NCBI RefSeq assembly: GCF_024169655.1
Contig: NZ_JALJWV010000001.1
Coordinates: 3,663,001 to 3,727,000 of the forward strand
Length of the DNA stretch: 64,000 nt
From: Pseudomonas marginalis
GTDB taxonomy: Bacteria; Pseudomonadota; Gammaproteobacteria; Pseudomonadales; Pseudomonadaceae
Direction: 5' to 3'
Shown piece by piece: positions 48,010 through 57,565 of the stretch (its first letter is position 1; the number at the start of each line of letters is the position of its first letter). A program made the translations under genes and the position numbers. Under the pieces are notes generated by a model, which worked only from the letters and a program-made list of their open reading frames with translations, did no database searches and was not told where the DNA came from.

Positions 48010-49205
48010 CAGCGTTGCGCAGCCTTGGGCGCGGCGAGGCTGTTGTCATGAATCAACTGAGTGATCATGGCATCGGCTTCGGCCAATTGGCGGTCATACA
48101 CGTTGGTGGTGAACGAGGCCTTTTGTGGCGCCTGTTGCGCCAGCACCGGGCCGCTCTGGTCGTGCAGGTCGACGTTGACCAGGGTGCTCAAGCCCACGCG
48201 CAGCGGGTGCTTGGCCAGTTCTTCGGCATTGATATGGATGCGCACCGGCACCCGTTGCACGATCTTGATCCAGTTGCCGGTGGCGTTCTGCGCAGGCAGC
48301 AAGGCAAACGCGCTACCGGTGCCGGCGCCGAGGCTGTCGATGGTGCCGCTGAACTTCACATCGCTGCCGTAAATGTCCGCTTCGATGTCCACCGGTTGGC
48401 CGATACGCATATTGCGCAGTTGGGTTTCCTTGAAGTTGGCGTCGATCCACAGCTGGTTCAGCGGGATCACCGCCATCAACGCCGTGCCCGGCTGCACGCG
48501 CTGGCCCAGTTGCACGGTGCGCTTGGCTACATAGCCGGTGACGGGGGCAATCAAGGTGCTACGCGCATTGGCCAGGTAGGCTTGGCGCAGTTGCGCGGCG
48601 GCGGCTTGCACGTCCGGATGGGACGAGATCACCGTGTCATCCACCAGCGCGTTGCTGCTTTTGAGCTGTTGTTCAAGGTTGGTCAGGGCGTTCTTGGCCG
48701 CGGTCAGGCTGTCGCGGGCGTGGGATAGTTCCTCCTGGGAAATCGCCCCACCCTGGGCCAGGGTTTTACGCCGATTGAAGTTGTCCTGGGCGGTTTGCAC
48801 ATCCGCCTTCTGCGCATTGACCTGGGCTTTCATGCCATCGACGTTGCTGTACAAACCCCGCACCTGGCGCACGGTGCGGGCCAGGTTGGCCTCGGCACTT
48901 TGCAGGCCGACGGCTGCGTCGTTGGGGTCGAAGTTGATCAGCACCTGGCCTTCGTGGACCAGGTCGCCATCGTCGGCGCCGATGCTGACCACGGTGCCGG
49001 TGACCAGCGGGGTGATTTCCACCACGTTGCCGTTGACGTAGGCGTCGTCGGTGCTTTCATTGAAGCGGCCGTAGAGTTCATACCAACCCCAAACCCCGAC
49101 GACGCTGAGGATGACGATCAGCGTCAGGCCGATCAGCATCACTTTGCGTTTGCGTGGGTTGTTATCGGGCTTTCCCGTTGCGGTGTTGCTTTCGGCAGTG
49201 GCCAT
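48009..49205 (-). CDS. EmrA-like membrane fusion protein
   Basis: A 398-residue adaptor with a cytosolic N-terminus, one membrane helix (about 25-45, LIGLTLIVILSVVGVWGWYE), two lipoyl halves (GNVVEITPLVTGTVVSIGAD and LIAPVTGYVAKRTVQLGQRV) and a long coiled-coil hairpin. It bridges the EmrB-like pump to an outer membrane channel. The gap to the channel gene upstream is 15 bases. Confidence 0.92.
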   Translation of the reverse strand: MATAESNTATGKPDNNPRKRKVMLIGLTLIVILSVVGVWGWYELYGRFNESTDDAYVNGNVVEITPLVTGTVVSIGADDGDLVHEGQVLINFDPNDAAVGLQSAEANLARTVRQVRGLYSNVDGMKAQVNAQKADVQTAQDNFNRRKTLAQGGAISQEELSHARDSLTAAKNALTNLEQQLKSSNALVDDTVISSHPDVQAAAAQLRQAYLANARSTLIAPVTGYVAKRTVQLGQRVQPGTALMAVIPLNQLWIDANFKETQLRNMRIGQPVDIEADIYGSDVKFSGTIDSLGAGTGSAFALLPAQNATGNWIKIVQRVPVRIHINAEELAKHPLRVGLSTLVNVDLHDQSGPVLAQQAPQKASFTTNVYDRQLAEADAMITQLIHDNSLAAPKAAQR

Positions 49206-49220
49206 GTCAGTTACCTCAAA

Positions 49221-50672
49221 TTATTCCGTGCGTGTAGCTGGGGTGGTCGATGCCACATTTGCGGCGTCGTAGCCGCCACCCAGGGCTTGCATCAGTTGGA
49301 TCGACAGGTCGATTTGCGCGGCATTCAGGGTCGCTAGCTGGCGCTGGGCTTGCAGCAATTGCTGCTCGATGCTGAGCACGTCCAGGTAGTTGCCGATCCC
49401 CGAGCTGTAACGCTGCATCGCGGTGTCGTAGGACTGCTGGGCAATGTCCGCGGCGTGTTGCTGGGCCTGGATCTGCCGACCGGTTTCGCGCAGTTGTGAA
49501 AGGCTGTTGCCAATATCGCCCAGGGCTTGCACCAGGGTTTTGTTGTACTGGGCCACGGCCAGGTCATAGTCGGCATCACGCGCATCGAGGTCGGCGCGCA
49601 GGCGACCGCCGTCGAAGATCGGCAGCGAGATCGTCGGCGCAATGTTGAAGAAGCGGCTGGCCGAACCGAACATCGCATCGCCCAGCAACGACTCGGCCCC
49701 GGCGCTCGCGCTCAGGTTGAGGTTGGGGTAGAAGTTGGCCTTGCCGGCGGCAATGTTCTTGCTTGCCGCTTCCACACGCCAACGTGCGGCGATCAGGTCC
49801 GGGCGACGGCCCAGCAATTCGGCGGGCAGCACCGAGGGTACGGCGACGGCGCTGGGCTTGAGTACATTCGGACGCACCAGCTCGTTACCCCGGTCGGGGC
49901 CTTTGCCGAGCAATACCGCCAGGGCGATTTTTGCGCTCTGCAGTTGTTTTTCCGCATCGATCAGTTGCGACTGGGAGCTGGCTTCCAGGCTTTCGGTCTG
50001 TTGGAACTGGTACTGACTGTCGATGCCCGAGTTCAGGCGGCGCTGGCTCAGGTTGAGCATTTGCCGGGTGCGCTTGAGATCGTCATTGGCCAGGTCGCGC
50101 ACGATATGCGCCTGGCCCAGGTCGCTGTAAGCCTTGGCCACATCGGCCGCCAGGGTCAGGCGCGCGGCCTGCTGGTCGACTTCGGCGGCCCGGGCCTGGC
50201 CCAACGCGGCTTCCCAGGCAGCACGCTGGCCGCCCCAGAGGTCGAAGTTGTAGTTGAAGCTGGCGCCGATATTTCGCACCGTCGAGTAGGCATCGCCCTG
50301 CCCCAGCGGGTCCTTGTCTTTCGCCAGGCGCGAACGGCTGACACCGGCGCTGGCGTCCAGGGTCGGCATGCGTGCGGCGTTCGCCGCATAGGCGGCGGCT
50401 TCGGCCTGGTGGGCACGGGCGCTGGCCACTTGCATGTCGGGGCTGTTTTGCAGGGCTTCCTGGATCAAGCCGTCGAGTTGCGGGTCGCCGAGGCTTTTCC
50501 ACCAGTCGGCACGGGGCCAGGCGGCGCTCGACAGGGTCACGCCGGTCAACGACTGACCGGTCTGCAGGGTGTTCGCGTCGAGGCGTCGGCCCTGGGTGTC
50601 GAGGCCGCTGAAATTGGCGCAACCGGCCATGCTCATGGCCGCCAGCACCAGGCAAAGGGCACGTGCGTTCAT
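49221..50672 (-). CDS. NodT-family outer membrane efflux lipoprotein
   Basis: The 483-residue product has a lipoprotein signal with lipobox MAGC, so C18 is the probable acylated residue, followed by paired OEP helical repeats (for example QNSPDMQVASARAHQAEAAA and SYDTAMQRYSSGIGNYLDVL). It is the outer membrane channel of the EmrAB-like pump. Its start overlaps the marR stop by ATGA. Confidence 0.92.
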   Translation of the reverse strand: MNARALCLVLAAMSMAGCANFSGLDTQGRRLDANTLQTGQSLTGVTLSSAAWPRADWWKSLGDPQLDGLIQEALQNSPDMQVASARAHQAEAAAYAANAARMPTLDASAGVSRSRLAKDKDPLGQGDAYSTVRNIGASFNYNFDLWGGQRAAWEAALGQARAAEVDQQAARLTLAADVAKAYSDLGQAHIVRDLANDDLKRTRQMLNLSQRRLNSGIDSQYQFQQTESLEASSQSQLIDAEKQLQSAKIALAVLLGKGPDRGNELVRPNVLKPSAVAVPSVLPAELLGRRPDLIAARWRVEAASKNIAAGKANFYPNLNLSASAGAESLLGDAMFGSASRFFNIAPTISLPIFDGGRLRADLDARDADYDLAVAQYNKTLVQALGDIGNSLSQLRETGRQIQAQQHAADIAQQSYDTAMQRYSSGIGNYLDVLSIEQQLLQAQRQLATLNAAQIDLSIQLMQALGGGYDAANVASTTPATRTE

Positions 50673-51142
50673 GCTTTACCTACCCGCTGAAGGGTGATGG
50701 GATCACCGGCAGCTATGAGCATTTTCTTGAGGATCTTTTCCAGGGTTTGCAATTCACCTGGCTCCAGTGCGCCAGCCAACTGGTTCAATGCCTCGGCGCC
50801 GATGTACGGCAGCCTGTCCGCCAGGCGCTGGCCGTCGTCGGTCAATACCAATTGCACTTGGCGACGGTCCAGCGCCGAACGCTTGCGACCAAGCAGGCCT
50901 TTTTGCTCCAGGCGATCGAGCATGCGGGTCATCGAACCGCTGTCCAGCGACAGGTGGCGGCACAGTTCCGCCGGGGTGTCGACACCGAACTGCGCCATGA
51001 TGATCAACACCTTGAACTGCGCGGCAGTGATGCCGTGCGGCTCCATATGGGTGTCGATGATCTTGTCTTTAAGGATGGCGGCACGCCCCAGCAACAGCCC
51101 GAGGTGGCAGTTGTGGAAGTTGTCCGGGGTGAAGTGTTTCAT
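50669..51142 (-). CDS. MarR-family regulator
   Basis: A 157-residue winged-helix repressor. The DNA-binding region is about residues 55-105 (LCRHLSLDSGSMTRMLDRLE, then the KRSALDRRQVQLVLTDDG wing). It is the first gene of the operon marR-nodT-emrA-emrB. Two matching palindromes, one inside the promoter spacer, mark the likely autoregulatory operators. Inducer not known; phenolic antibacterial compounds are usual for the family. Confidence 0.93.
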   Translation of the reverse strand: MKHFTPDNFHNCHLGLLLGRAAILKDKIIDTHMEPHGITAAQFKVLIIMAQFGVDTPAELCRHLSLDSGSMTRMLDRLEQKGLLGRKRSALDRRQVQLVLTDDGQRLADRLPYIGAEALNQLAGALEPGELQTLEKILKKMLIAAGDPITLQRVGKA

Positions 51143-51159
51143 CGGAAGTCACCTTATTA

Positions 51160-51171
51160 CTGCCTAGGCAG
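51160..51171. promoter_or_regulatory. MarR operator candidate, proximal
   Basis: CTGCCTAGGCAG is a perfect palindrome 18 bases upstream of the marR ATG. Its context (TTACTGCCTAGGCAGCGAAT) is repeated in the distal site; the two centres are 33 bases apart, three helical turns. Confidence 0.75.
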
Positions 51172-51186
51172 CGAATGTGTGACGAG

Positions 51187-51214
51187 ATATTACTGCTTAG
51201 GCAGCGAATGTCAA
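51187..51214 (-). promoter_or_regulatory. Promoter of the marR efflux operon
   Basis: Read on the minus strand, TTGACA (51214-51209), a 16-base spacer and TAATAT (51192-51187) form a near-consensus sigma-70 promoter. The distal palindrome occupies the spacer exactly, so a bound regulator would exclude RNA polymerase. Confidence 0.75.
51193..51204. promoter_or_regulatory. MarR operator candidate, distal
   Basis: CTGCTTAGGCAG differs from the proximal palindrome at one base. Both are embedded in ATTACTGC...GGCAGCGAATGT. Confidence 0.72.
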
Positions 51215-51239
51215 ATGAAATGATTAGCTTGCTTGGTAT

Positions 51240-51265
51240 GTGCGAGCGAGCAAGCCCGCTCGCAC
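51240..51265. repeat. Short inverted repeat of a second REP type
   Basis: GTGCGAGCG and CGCTCGCAC form a 9-bp stem around AGCAAGCC, 20 bases past tamB. In reverse it reads GAGCGGGCTTGCTCGC, another common pseudomonad intergenic repeat. It may double as a terminator. Confidence 0.6.
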
Positions 51266-51284
51266 TTTTTCATCGAGGGCGGAT

Positions 51285-54200
51285 CTAGAAATCCCGCTTA
51301 TAGAAAATATCCAACGAACTGGCCACACCACTGGCCACCTCCAGATACACCTTCTTGCTCAACAGGTAGCGCAAAGCAATGGTGCTGGCCGGCTCGAACA
51401 CCCCAACCCCATAACGCAGGCTGAGTTTCTCCGAGATCTTGCCGCTGGCGACCACGGCGGTGTTGGTGCCGCTGCCTTGGGTATCGAGTTCGAAATCCTG
51501 GATGCCGAGGTTCTTGGCAATGTCCGAGGTCACCCCGGCACTGCCCATCAAGCCCAGGCCCAGGGCGGCTTGGGCGAGCATATTGTTGTCTTCACCGGTG
51601 GTGCTCAGCGGACGGCCGAGCACCAGGTAGGACAGCGCCTGTTCCTGGCTCATGGCCGGCTCGGAGAAGATCTGCGTAGTGGGCTGTTCGGCGCTGCCGC
51701 TCAAGCGGATACCGGCGACGACATCGCCGGTCTTGCGGATCGCTTCGATATCCAGATAAGGCTGGTCGAGCGGCCCGGCGAACAGCAAACGCGCACGGCG
51801 CACATCCAGCTTCTGGCCGTAGGCACGGTAGCGGCCGTCGTTGAGCCACAGCTCGCCGCGGGTGTCCAGGTTGTCGCCGATATGCACATGCCCCTGCACC
51901 TTGGCGGTGAGGCCGAAGCCCGAGAAGTTGAGCTGGTCTTCACCCACCGCCACGTCGATATCCATCGCCATTGCCATCGGCGGCTTGCCCTCTTCGGTCT
52001 GGCTGCCGACGATCACCGTGTCATCGGAGACCTTGACCGTCGACGGCGGCAGTTCGCGCACGGTGATGTCACCGCGCGGGATCTGCACCTTGCCGGCGAT
52101 CGCGAGCTTGTCGTTCTTCAGGCTGATTTTCAGGTCGGGCGCGACTTCCAGCACCGCGTAAGGCTCGACGGTGACCGGCAGTTGCGAGCCTTGCAAGCTG
52201 AGGTCGACCACCAGGGCGCGCCCCCAGTCGATATGACCCTTGAGGCTGCCCTGCCCGGCCTTGCCGCTGCGCCAGCGGCCATCGAGTTGCACGCTTTCGC
52301 CAGCAATCAGCGCCTGCACGTTCAAACCTTCGAGGCTGATGGGCAGTTCCGGTCCGGAAATCTCGCCGCCCACCAAGTTCACGTTGCCGTTGACCAGCGG
52401 CGCCAGCAGGCCGCCGGAGATGCGGCCAGTACCGTTGAGCTTGCCGTGGAGTTTTTCCACCATCGGCACAAACGGCCGCGCCACAGCAAGGTCGAGACCG
52501 GTGAGGCTGAAGGTGCCGCTGATCGGCTTGTTTTTCGCCAGCGGGCTGATCTGTGCCTGCAACAGCAACTCACCGAGTTTGCCGCCCTGGAAGTTGAGCC
52601 GGGTGTCGATGCGCTTGGGGTTGAGAGTGGCGTCCAGTTTCAGCGTGTCGTAGGGGAAATCCAGCCACTGGTGCTTATCCTTGACGCGCAAAATGCCGCC
52701 GCTGGCATCCACCGCGATCACGCCTTTGGGGCCGCTGGCCGGTAGGTCGAGCTGTACGTCGGCGTTGAGCGTGCCCTGCCAGGCGAAGTCCTTGGGCAAC
52801 CAGGCGGCCAGGCTGTCGATGGGGAATTGCTTGAGGTGATAACGCAGCTTCGGCTCGGGCATCAGCCGCTGGTCTTCACCGCACAGGCTGGCCGTGCCTG
52901 CGACCCAGCAGTGAGCGGCGAAGGTCAACTTGCCATCGGCCAGCCGCTCGATTTTCGCCGGGGCCTGCAGCTTCCAGTCCTGGCCACCGGCTTGCACGTC
53001 GCCGCTGGCCAGGCGCCCACGCCAGTTGCCTTGGTCGAGGTTGCCGTCCAGGGCCAGGGCCAGCTTGACCAGTGGGCCGGCCAGATCCAACTGGACCTTC
53101 TGCTGCCTGACATCGCCCTGGGCGCTGGCAGTCAGGGTGCCGACTTGGGTGTCGCCGCTTTGGATGCCGCTGCCCTTGAGGTCGATCTTCGCGCGCTGGG
53201 CGTTGTCGAGCGTGGCGTCGAGGCTCAGGCTTTGCAGGCGATTGTCGGCAAACGCCAGTTGCTGGCCCTTGAGGTCGAGTTTGCCTTGCGGCGCTTTGAG
53301 GCTGCCGGCCACATCGAGTCGGCCATTGACCTGCCCGCGCAACTGCGGCCACAGCTGGGCCAGGCGCGTCAGTTTGATATCGATCTGCCCGGCCAGGCGT
53401 TGTTGCAGGCTGCCGCTGCCGTTGATGCGGTTGTCACCCAGGCGGATATCCAGGTTGGCCAGGGTCCATTGCTCACCCGCGCCTTCGGCCTTGGCGGCCA
53501 ACACGGCGGGCTGCCCGCGAAGACGGCCCTTGAGGTCGAGGTCGGCGTTCAGCTTGAGCTGTTCGTTTTTGAACTCGCCTTTGCTGCGCAGCGGTCCGGC
53601 CAGGGTGCCCGGCAATTCCGCGAGCCAGTACGCCGGATTCAGCGCCGACAGGTCGAGCGCCGTGTCCCAGGCGATGCCGTCGGCGAACTGCAGGTTGAGG
53701 TGACCCTCGGCCTTGCCTTGGCCGGCAGCCAGTTTCAGCTCGGGCAGGAACACTTGCTTGAGGTCGCCGCTGAACGGTGTGACCACATTGAATTTACCCG
53801 CGGGGCCATCGAGGTCGGCCTTGAGGTTGCCGAGGTAATTGCCGTCCTTATAGGAAATTTCGCCATTGAAGGTGCGCAAGATGACCTGCGGCTCGTCGAT
53901 CACTGGGTAGAGGCGATGCCAGGGGAAGTCCAGCCAATCGATCTTGGCGTCGGCACTGAAGCCTTGTTGCCAGTCCAGTTGTGCCGTGAGTTTCAGGCTT
54001 TGTTTGTCGCCAGCCATCAGATCCAGGCCGGCGATCTGCGCGCCCTTGGCGTCCACCCGACCTTGCAGCAGCATCTCCACTGGGCCTTTTTCCGCTGGCA
54101 GTACGGCTTTGCCGAGCAATTGGTAACCGCTGTTCAGGTCGCCTTTGGCGGTCAGGTCGAGTTGATTGAGTTGCAGGGTGTCCGGCAAATCGGCGCTGGG

Positions 54201-54959
54201 TTTGAAGGCGTCGGCGGTGATGTGCAGTTGCGCCGGCAGGTTTTCCACCAGCGGCTGCAACTCGCCGCTGAGCTTGGCCGACAGGTAACCGCTGCTGTCG
54301 GCGTCGAGCTTGAGGGTCTTGAGCAAGTCGCCGTCGACCTTGAGCGCGACTGTCCACGGCGCGCTGCCTGGCGCGTAGGGCAGGCTCAGGTTGCCGCTGG
54401 CGGTCAACGGCCAGTCGCCGACAGGTTGCAGCAGGCCGGACAGGTCCAGCACGAGGTCCTCGCGTTGCAGGTGTACGGCGTCGATCTGCAGGCCGGCGGC
54501 GGTCCAATGTGCGGCCAATTGCAGGTCCTTGAGCTCTTCACTGCCGTTAAATAGCAGGCTGCCGACGCGAACGTCGCCCAACTGGAGCGCAACCGGCAAC
54601 CTCAGCGCTGGCAACTGAATCGGCCCGTTGCTCTCTTCCGTGCTTGGCGCAAATTGCAGGCTGACTTGGTCCACATCCAACCGATCAATGCACAGCGTCA
54701 TGCGCAACAGGCAGGCTGGCGACCAGTCGAACGTCGGCGCGTTGAGCTCGACACGGTCGCTACCCTGCTGCCACACCAACCGCTCGGCACTCCACTGACC
54801 GCCCAAACGGCCCTGGAAATTGTCCACGCTCAAGCCCGGCACCTGGCCCAACGCCCAACGGCTGCCCGCCTGGGTCCCGAGTACCGTCCACAACGCCAGC
54901 AACACCAAGCCCAGGAGGGCGACGGCAACCAGCCCGGCTCTTTTCAAACCACGCATCAC
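51285..54959 (-). CDS. tamB: Translocation and assembly module protein TamB
   Basis: TamB is an inner-membrane-anchored periplasmic protein that spans to the outer membrane, helps TamA insert outer membrane proteins and is linked to phospholipid transport. The 1224-residue product has one N-terminal membrane helix (AGLVAVALLGLVLLALWTVL), then a very long beta-helical region of repeated amphipathic strands, and the C-terminal TamB (DUF490) domain with the final aromatic segment VYLEVASGVASSLDIFYKRD. Its start overlaps the tamA stop by ATGA. Confidence 0.95.
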   Translation of the reverse strand: MMRGLKRAGLVAVALLGLVLLALWTVLGTQAGSRWALGQVPGLSVDNFQGRLGGQWSAERLVWQQGSDRVELNAPTFDWSPACLLRMTLCIDRLDVDQVSLQFAPSTEESNGPIQLPALRLPVALQLGDVRVGSLLFNGSEELKDLQLAAHWTAAGLQIDAVHLQREDLVLDLSGLLQPVGDWPLTASGNLSLPYAPGSAPWTVALKVDGDLLKTLKLDADSSGYLSAKLSGELQPLVENLPAQLHITADAFKPSADLPDTLQLNQLDLTAKGDLNSGYQLLGKAVLPAEKGPVEMLLQGRVDAKGAQIAGLDLMAGDKQSLKLTAQLDWQQGFSADAKIDWLDFPWHRLYPVIDEPQVILRTFNGEISYKDGNYLGNLKADLDGPAGKFNVVTPFSGDLKQVFLPELKLAAGQGKAEGHLNLQFADGIAWDTALDLSALNPAYWLAELPGTLAGPLRSKGEFKNEQLKLNADLDLKGRLRGQPAVLAAKAEGAGEQWTLANLDIRLGDNRINGSGSLQQRLAGQIDIKLTRLAQLWPQLRGQVNGRLDVAGSLKAPQGKLDLKGQQLAFADNRLQSLSLDATLDNAQRAKIDLKGSGIQSGDTQVGTLTASAQGDVRQQKVQLDLAGPLVKLALALDGNLDQGNWRGRLASGDVQAGGQDWKLQAPAKIERLADGKLTFAAHCWVAGTASLCGEDQRLMPEPKLRYHLKQFPIDSLAAWLPKDFAWQGTLNADVQLDLPASGPKGVIAVDASGGILRVKDKHQWLDFPYDTLKLDATLNPKRIDTRLNFQGGKLGELLLQAQISPLAKNKPISGTFSLTGLDLAVARPFVPMVEKLHGKLNGTGRISGGLLAPLVNGNVNLVGGEISGPELPISLEGLNVQALIAGESVQLDGRWRSGKAGQGSLKGHIDWGRALVVDLSLQGSQLPVTVEPYAVLEVAPDLKISLKNDKLAIAGKVQIPRGDITVRELPPSTVKVSDDTVIVGSQTEEGKPPMAMAMDIDVAVGEDQLNFSGFGLTAKVQGHVHIGDNLDTRGELWLNDGRYRAYGQKLDVRRARLLFAGPLDQPYLDIEAIRKTGDVVAGIRLSGSAEQPTTQIFSEPAMSQEQALSYLVLGRPLSTTGEDNNMLAQAALGLGLMGSAGVTSDIAKNLGIQDFELDTQGSGTNTAVVASGKISEKLSLRYGVGVFEPASTIALRYLLSKKVYLEVASGVASSLDIFYKRDF

Positions 54960-56683
54960 AGCTCAGGCCCCATGGAAAAGTGCAAACGAATACCGCCCGG
55001 GTCTTCCAGGGCATGGGCCAGGTCGAGGCGAATCGGCCCGACGGGAGACACCCAGCGCAGGCCGACGCCCACGCCGGTTTTCAGGCTTGGCATTTCCAGG
55101 GTGTTGAAGGAGTTGCCCTGGTCGATAAAGGTCGCGATCCGCCATTTTTCGGCGATGGAATATTGATACTCAGCGCTCAAGGCCACCATGTAGCGGCCAC
55201 CGATGCGGTCGCCGCGGTCGTTCTCCGGCGACAGGGTCTGGTACTCGTAGCCACGCACGCTCTGGTCGCCGCCGGCAAAGAAGCGTAGCGACGGCGGCAC
55301 CGACTTGTAGCCGTTGGTGGCGCTGCCGCCGATCTGCGCCCGCCCGAGGAAACGGTGGTTGTCCCACACGGTGGTCAGGCCTTTGACCATCGCCGTGCCG
55401 TAAAGCAGGTTGGTGTCGGAGCCGAGACCTTCCTTGGCCAGCTTGGTGTCGAATTGCAGGTGGTAGCCGTGGTGCGGATCGATGCGGTTGTCGCTGCGCA
55501 GATAGGAATAGCTGAGCCCCGGCATCAGCAGGTTGCTGAGGCCCGAATCGTCGCCCAGGCGATACTCCTCACGCTGCCACTTGAGGGAGACCACCCGGGT
55601 CCAGCCGCTGGGCAACTTGCTGTGCCATTCCGGGCCGAGGGTGAGCAATTTACTCAGGGTGTCGGTGTTGGCCAGCTCTTCATTCTGGTAGCCGCCGGCG
55701 AAACGCAGCTTGTCGGTAAGCGGTGGGTCGAGCGGGATGTCGTACCACAGGCCAACGTTCTGCCGTGGCGCCGACAGTTCGGCTTCCCAGCCGTAACTGT
55801 GACCCTGGGGGTTGACCCAGTGGCGCGTCCAGTTGGCCTTGCCCCGCGGGCCGACGTCGGTGGAAAAACCCAGGCCCAGGCCCATGGTGCGTGGCTTGCG
55901 GGTTTCCAGTTGCACCGCGACCGGGATCACATCGTTGGCCGACGCAGCCGGCGCGGCGTCCACCCGCACGCCCTCGAAAAAGCCGCTGCCTTGCAGGTTC
56001 TGGTTCAGCTCGGCGATCAGTTCGGAATCGTAGGGCGCACCGTTTTTGAACGGCACCATGCGCTGCAGCAGCTCTTCATCAAAGGGCGTATTGCCGGCAA
56101 AGCTGACCTTGCCCAAGGTGTAACGCGGGCCGCTGTCATACACCAGTTCGATATCGGCGACGCCCGCCTTGGGGTCGACCGACAGGGTCTGGCGGGTAAA
56201 GCGCCCACTGAAGAAACCGTAGCGCGAGGCCTGGTTCTGGATCAGACGCTTGGCGTCTTCGTAATGGCCGTGGTTGAGCACGGCACCGGTTTGAAGGTCG
56301 TGACTGGCGGGCACACGAAAGGCTTTGAGGGCCGCCGCAGGGCCATCGACCCGAATGGTCACGTTGCGCAAATGCACCGGTTCCCCGGGGTCGATGGTGA
56401 GGGTCAGGCGCGGGTTCTTGCCGCCCTGCACATCACTGCTGATCTGCGGCTGATAGAAGCCCAAGGCCTGGGCCGCTTTGCGCGCCTGCTCTTCGGCGCC
56501 ACGGCTGAACCGCAGCAACGCTTCTTCATCGCGATCGCCTACCCCGCCGATGTAGCCTTCGATGTTGGCTTTCAACGCGTCGTTTGAGGGTTTGACGCGC
56601 ACGTCCAGTTCGCTTTGCGCCAAAGCGCCGCAGCTTGTGAACAGCAGAATCAAGCCGCTGGTAAATCTTCCTGGAAACTTCAT
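54956..56683 (-). CDS. tamA: Translocation and assembly module protein TamA
   Basis: A 575-residue Omp85-family outer membrane protein. It has a signal peptide (FTSGLILLFTSCGALAQ), three POTRA domains (about 25-265) and a C-terminal barrel with the Omp85 motif VRGYEYQ and the closing strand RLHFSMGPEL. It partners TamB, encoded directly downstream with a 4-base overlap. The start at 56683 gives MKFPGRFTSG, preceded by a weak ribosome-binding site. Confidence 0.95.
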   Translation of the reverse strand: MKFPGRFTSGLILLFTSCGALAQSELDVRVKPSNDALKANIEGYIGGVGDRDEEALLRFSRGAEEQARKAAQALGFYQPQISSDVQGGKNPRLTLTIDPGEPVHLRNVTIRVDGPAAALKAFRVPASHDLQTGAVLNHGHYEDAKRLIQNQASRYGFFSGRFTRQTLSVDPKAGVADIELVYDSGPRYTLGKVSFAGNTPFDEELLQRMVPFKNGAPYDSELIAELNQNLQGSGFFEGVRVDAAPAASANDVIPVAVQLETRKPRTMGLGLGFSTDVGPRGKANWTRHWVNPQGHSYGWEAELSAPRQNVGLWYDIPLDPPLTDKLRFAGGYQNEELANTDTLSKLLTLGPEWHSKLPSGWTRVVSLKWQREEYRLGDDSGLSNLLMPGLSYSYLRSDNRIDPHHGYHLQFDTKLAKEGLGSDTNLLYGTAMVKGLTTVWDNHRFLGRAQIGGSATNGYKSVPPSLRFFAGGDQSVRGYEYQTLSPENDRGDRIGGRYMVALSAEYQYSIAEKWRIATFIDQGNSFNTLEMPSLKTGVGVGLRWVSPVGPIRLDLAHALEDPGGIRLHFSMGPEL

Positions 56684-56746
56684 AGGCGCGGATGCTACAC
56701 GAGCTGGAGAGACTCTTTGAACTCAGATTTATCTGAAAATCCTGAC

Positions 56747-57397
56747 TCAAGTCGTTACAGCCTGTAACGGCTGTGGATTGGCATGAAAAAACACATGCTC
56801 CAGGATCGGTCCTACAGCAACTTCGCCGATTTCCTCATAACCCTGACGCTTGTAGAACTCCAGGTAACGCGAGTTGCCGGTATCGAGCACCACGCCGGAC
56901 GAATGCGGGTCCTCGGCGCACCAGTTGTGTACCGCGCCGAGCAGTTGCTCACCGAAGTGCTTGCCTTGGAATTGCGGGTGAATGCCCAGCAACGGCAATA
57001 CATGCACCGACTCGCTGGGCAGGCACGCCAACACCGCTTGGTGATAATCCAGGTAACGCCGCGTACCGCGCACACCGGTGCTCAACCACATGCGCAATTG
57101 CCAGGCCCAGCTCTCGGTGATGCCCAGGCGCCGCTGGGGCGGCGCGATCAACGCAATGCCGATCAAGCGGTCGTCGACGAACAGGCCGATGGCGGGGAGT
57201 TTCTGGAAGAAATGCTGTTTGACCAGCTCGCGCACGGTGGCACGCACCCGCTGCTCATACCCCGAGCGCTCAGCTTCGAAGATGTAGGCGAACGTCGGCT
57301 CATGGCGATAAGCCTGGTACAGCAGGGAGCGTGCTTCGCTGGAATAGTCGCTATTGAGCAGACGGATTTCGGCAATCGCAGTTGAAGTGTCAGGCAT
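56747..57397 (-). CDS. GNAT-family acetyltransferase
   Basis: A 216-residue protein starting [20 protein letters not shown] after GGGAGATTCACCGT. The acetyl-CoA-binding region [20 protein letters not shown] (Q/R-x-x-G-x-G/A type) is followed by [20 protein letters not shown], typical of the GNAT fold. Substrate unknown. It is divergent from xthA. Confidence 0.87.
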   Translation of the reverse strand: MPDTSTAIAEIRLLNSDYSSEARSLLYQAYRHEPTFAYIFEAERSGYEQRVRATVRELVKQHFFQKLPAIGLFVDDRLIGIALIAPPQRRLGITESWAWQLRMWLSTGVRGTRRYLDYHQAVLACLPSESVHVLPLLGIHPQFQGKHFGEQLLGAVHNWCAEDPHSSGVVLDTGNSRYLEFYKRQGYEEIGEVAVGPILEHVFFHANPQPLQAVTT

Positions 57398-57565
57398 ACG
57401 GTGAATCTCCCTGGGCGCCATTCAAAAGACGGCGTTCTTATGGGTACGAACTTACGCAGCGCAAGTCGTTCCCAGACATTAGCAGCGCATCCGTCCTACC
57501 GCCACGCTGGCCCCCGTCCGACTTGTCGGCTAGCATCGCCCTTTTGCCAGACTGGACAGCCGACC

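Noticed and set aside
52827..54554. A 575-codon plus-strand frame opposite tamB
   Set aside because: Low-information composition and exact opposition to the well-supported tamB gene; similar long antisense frames lie opposite other GC-rich genes in this window.
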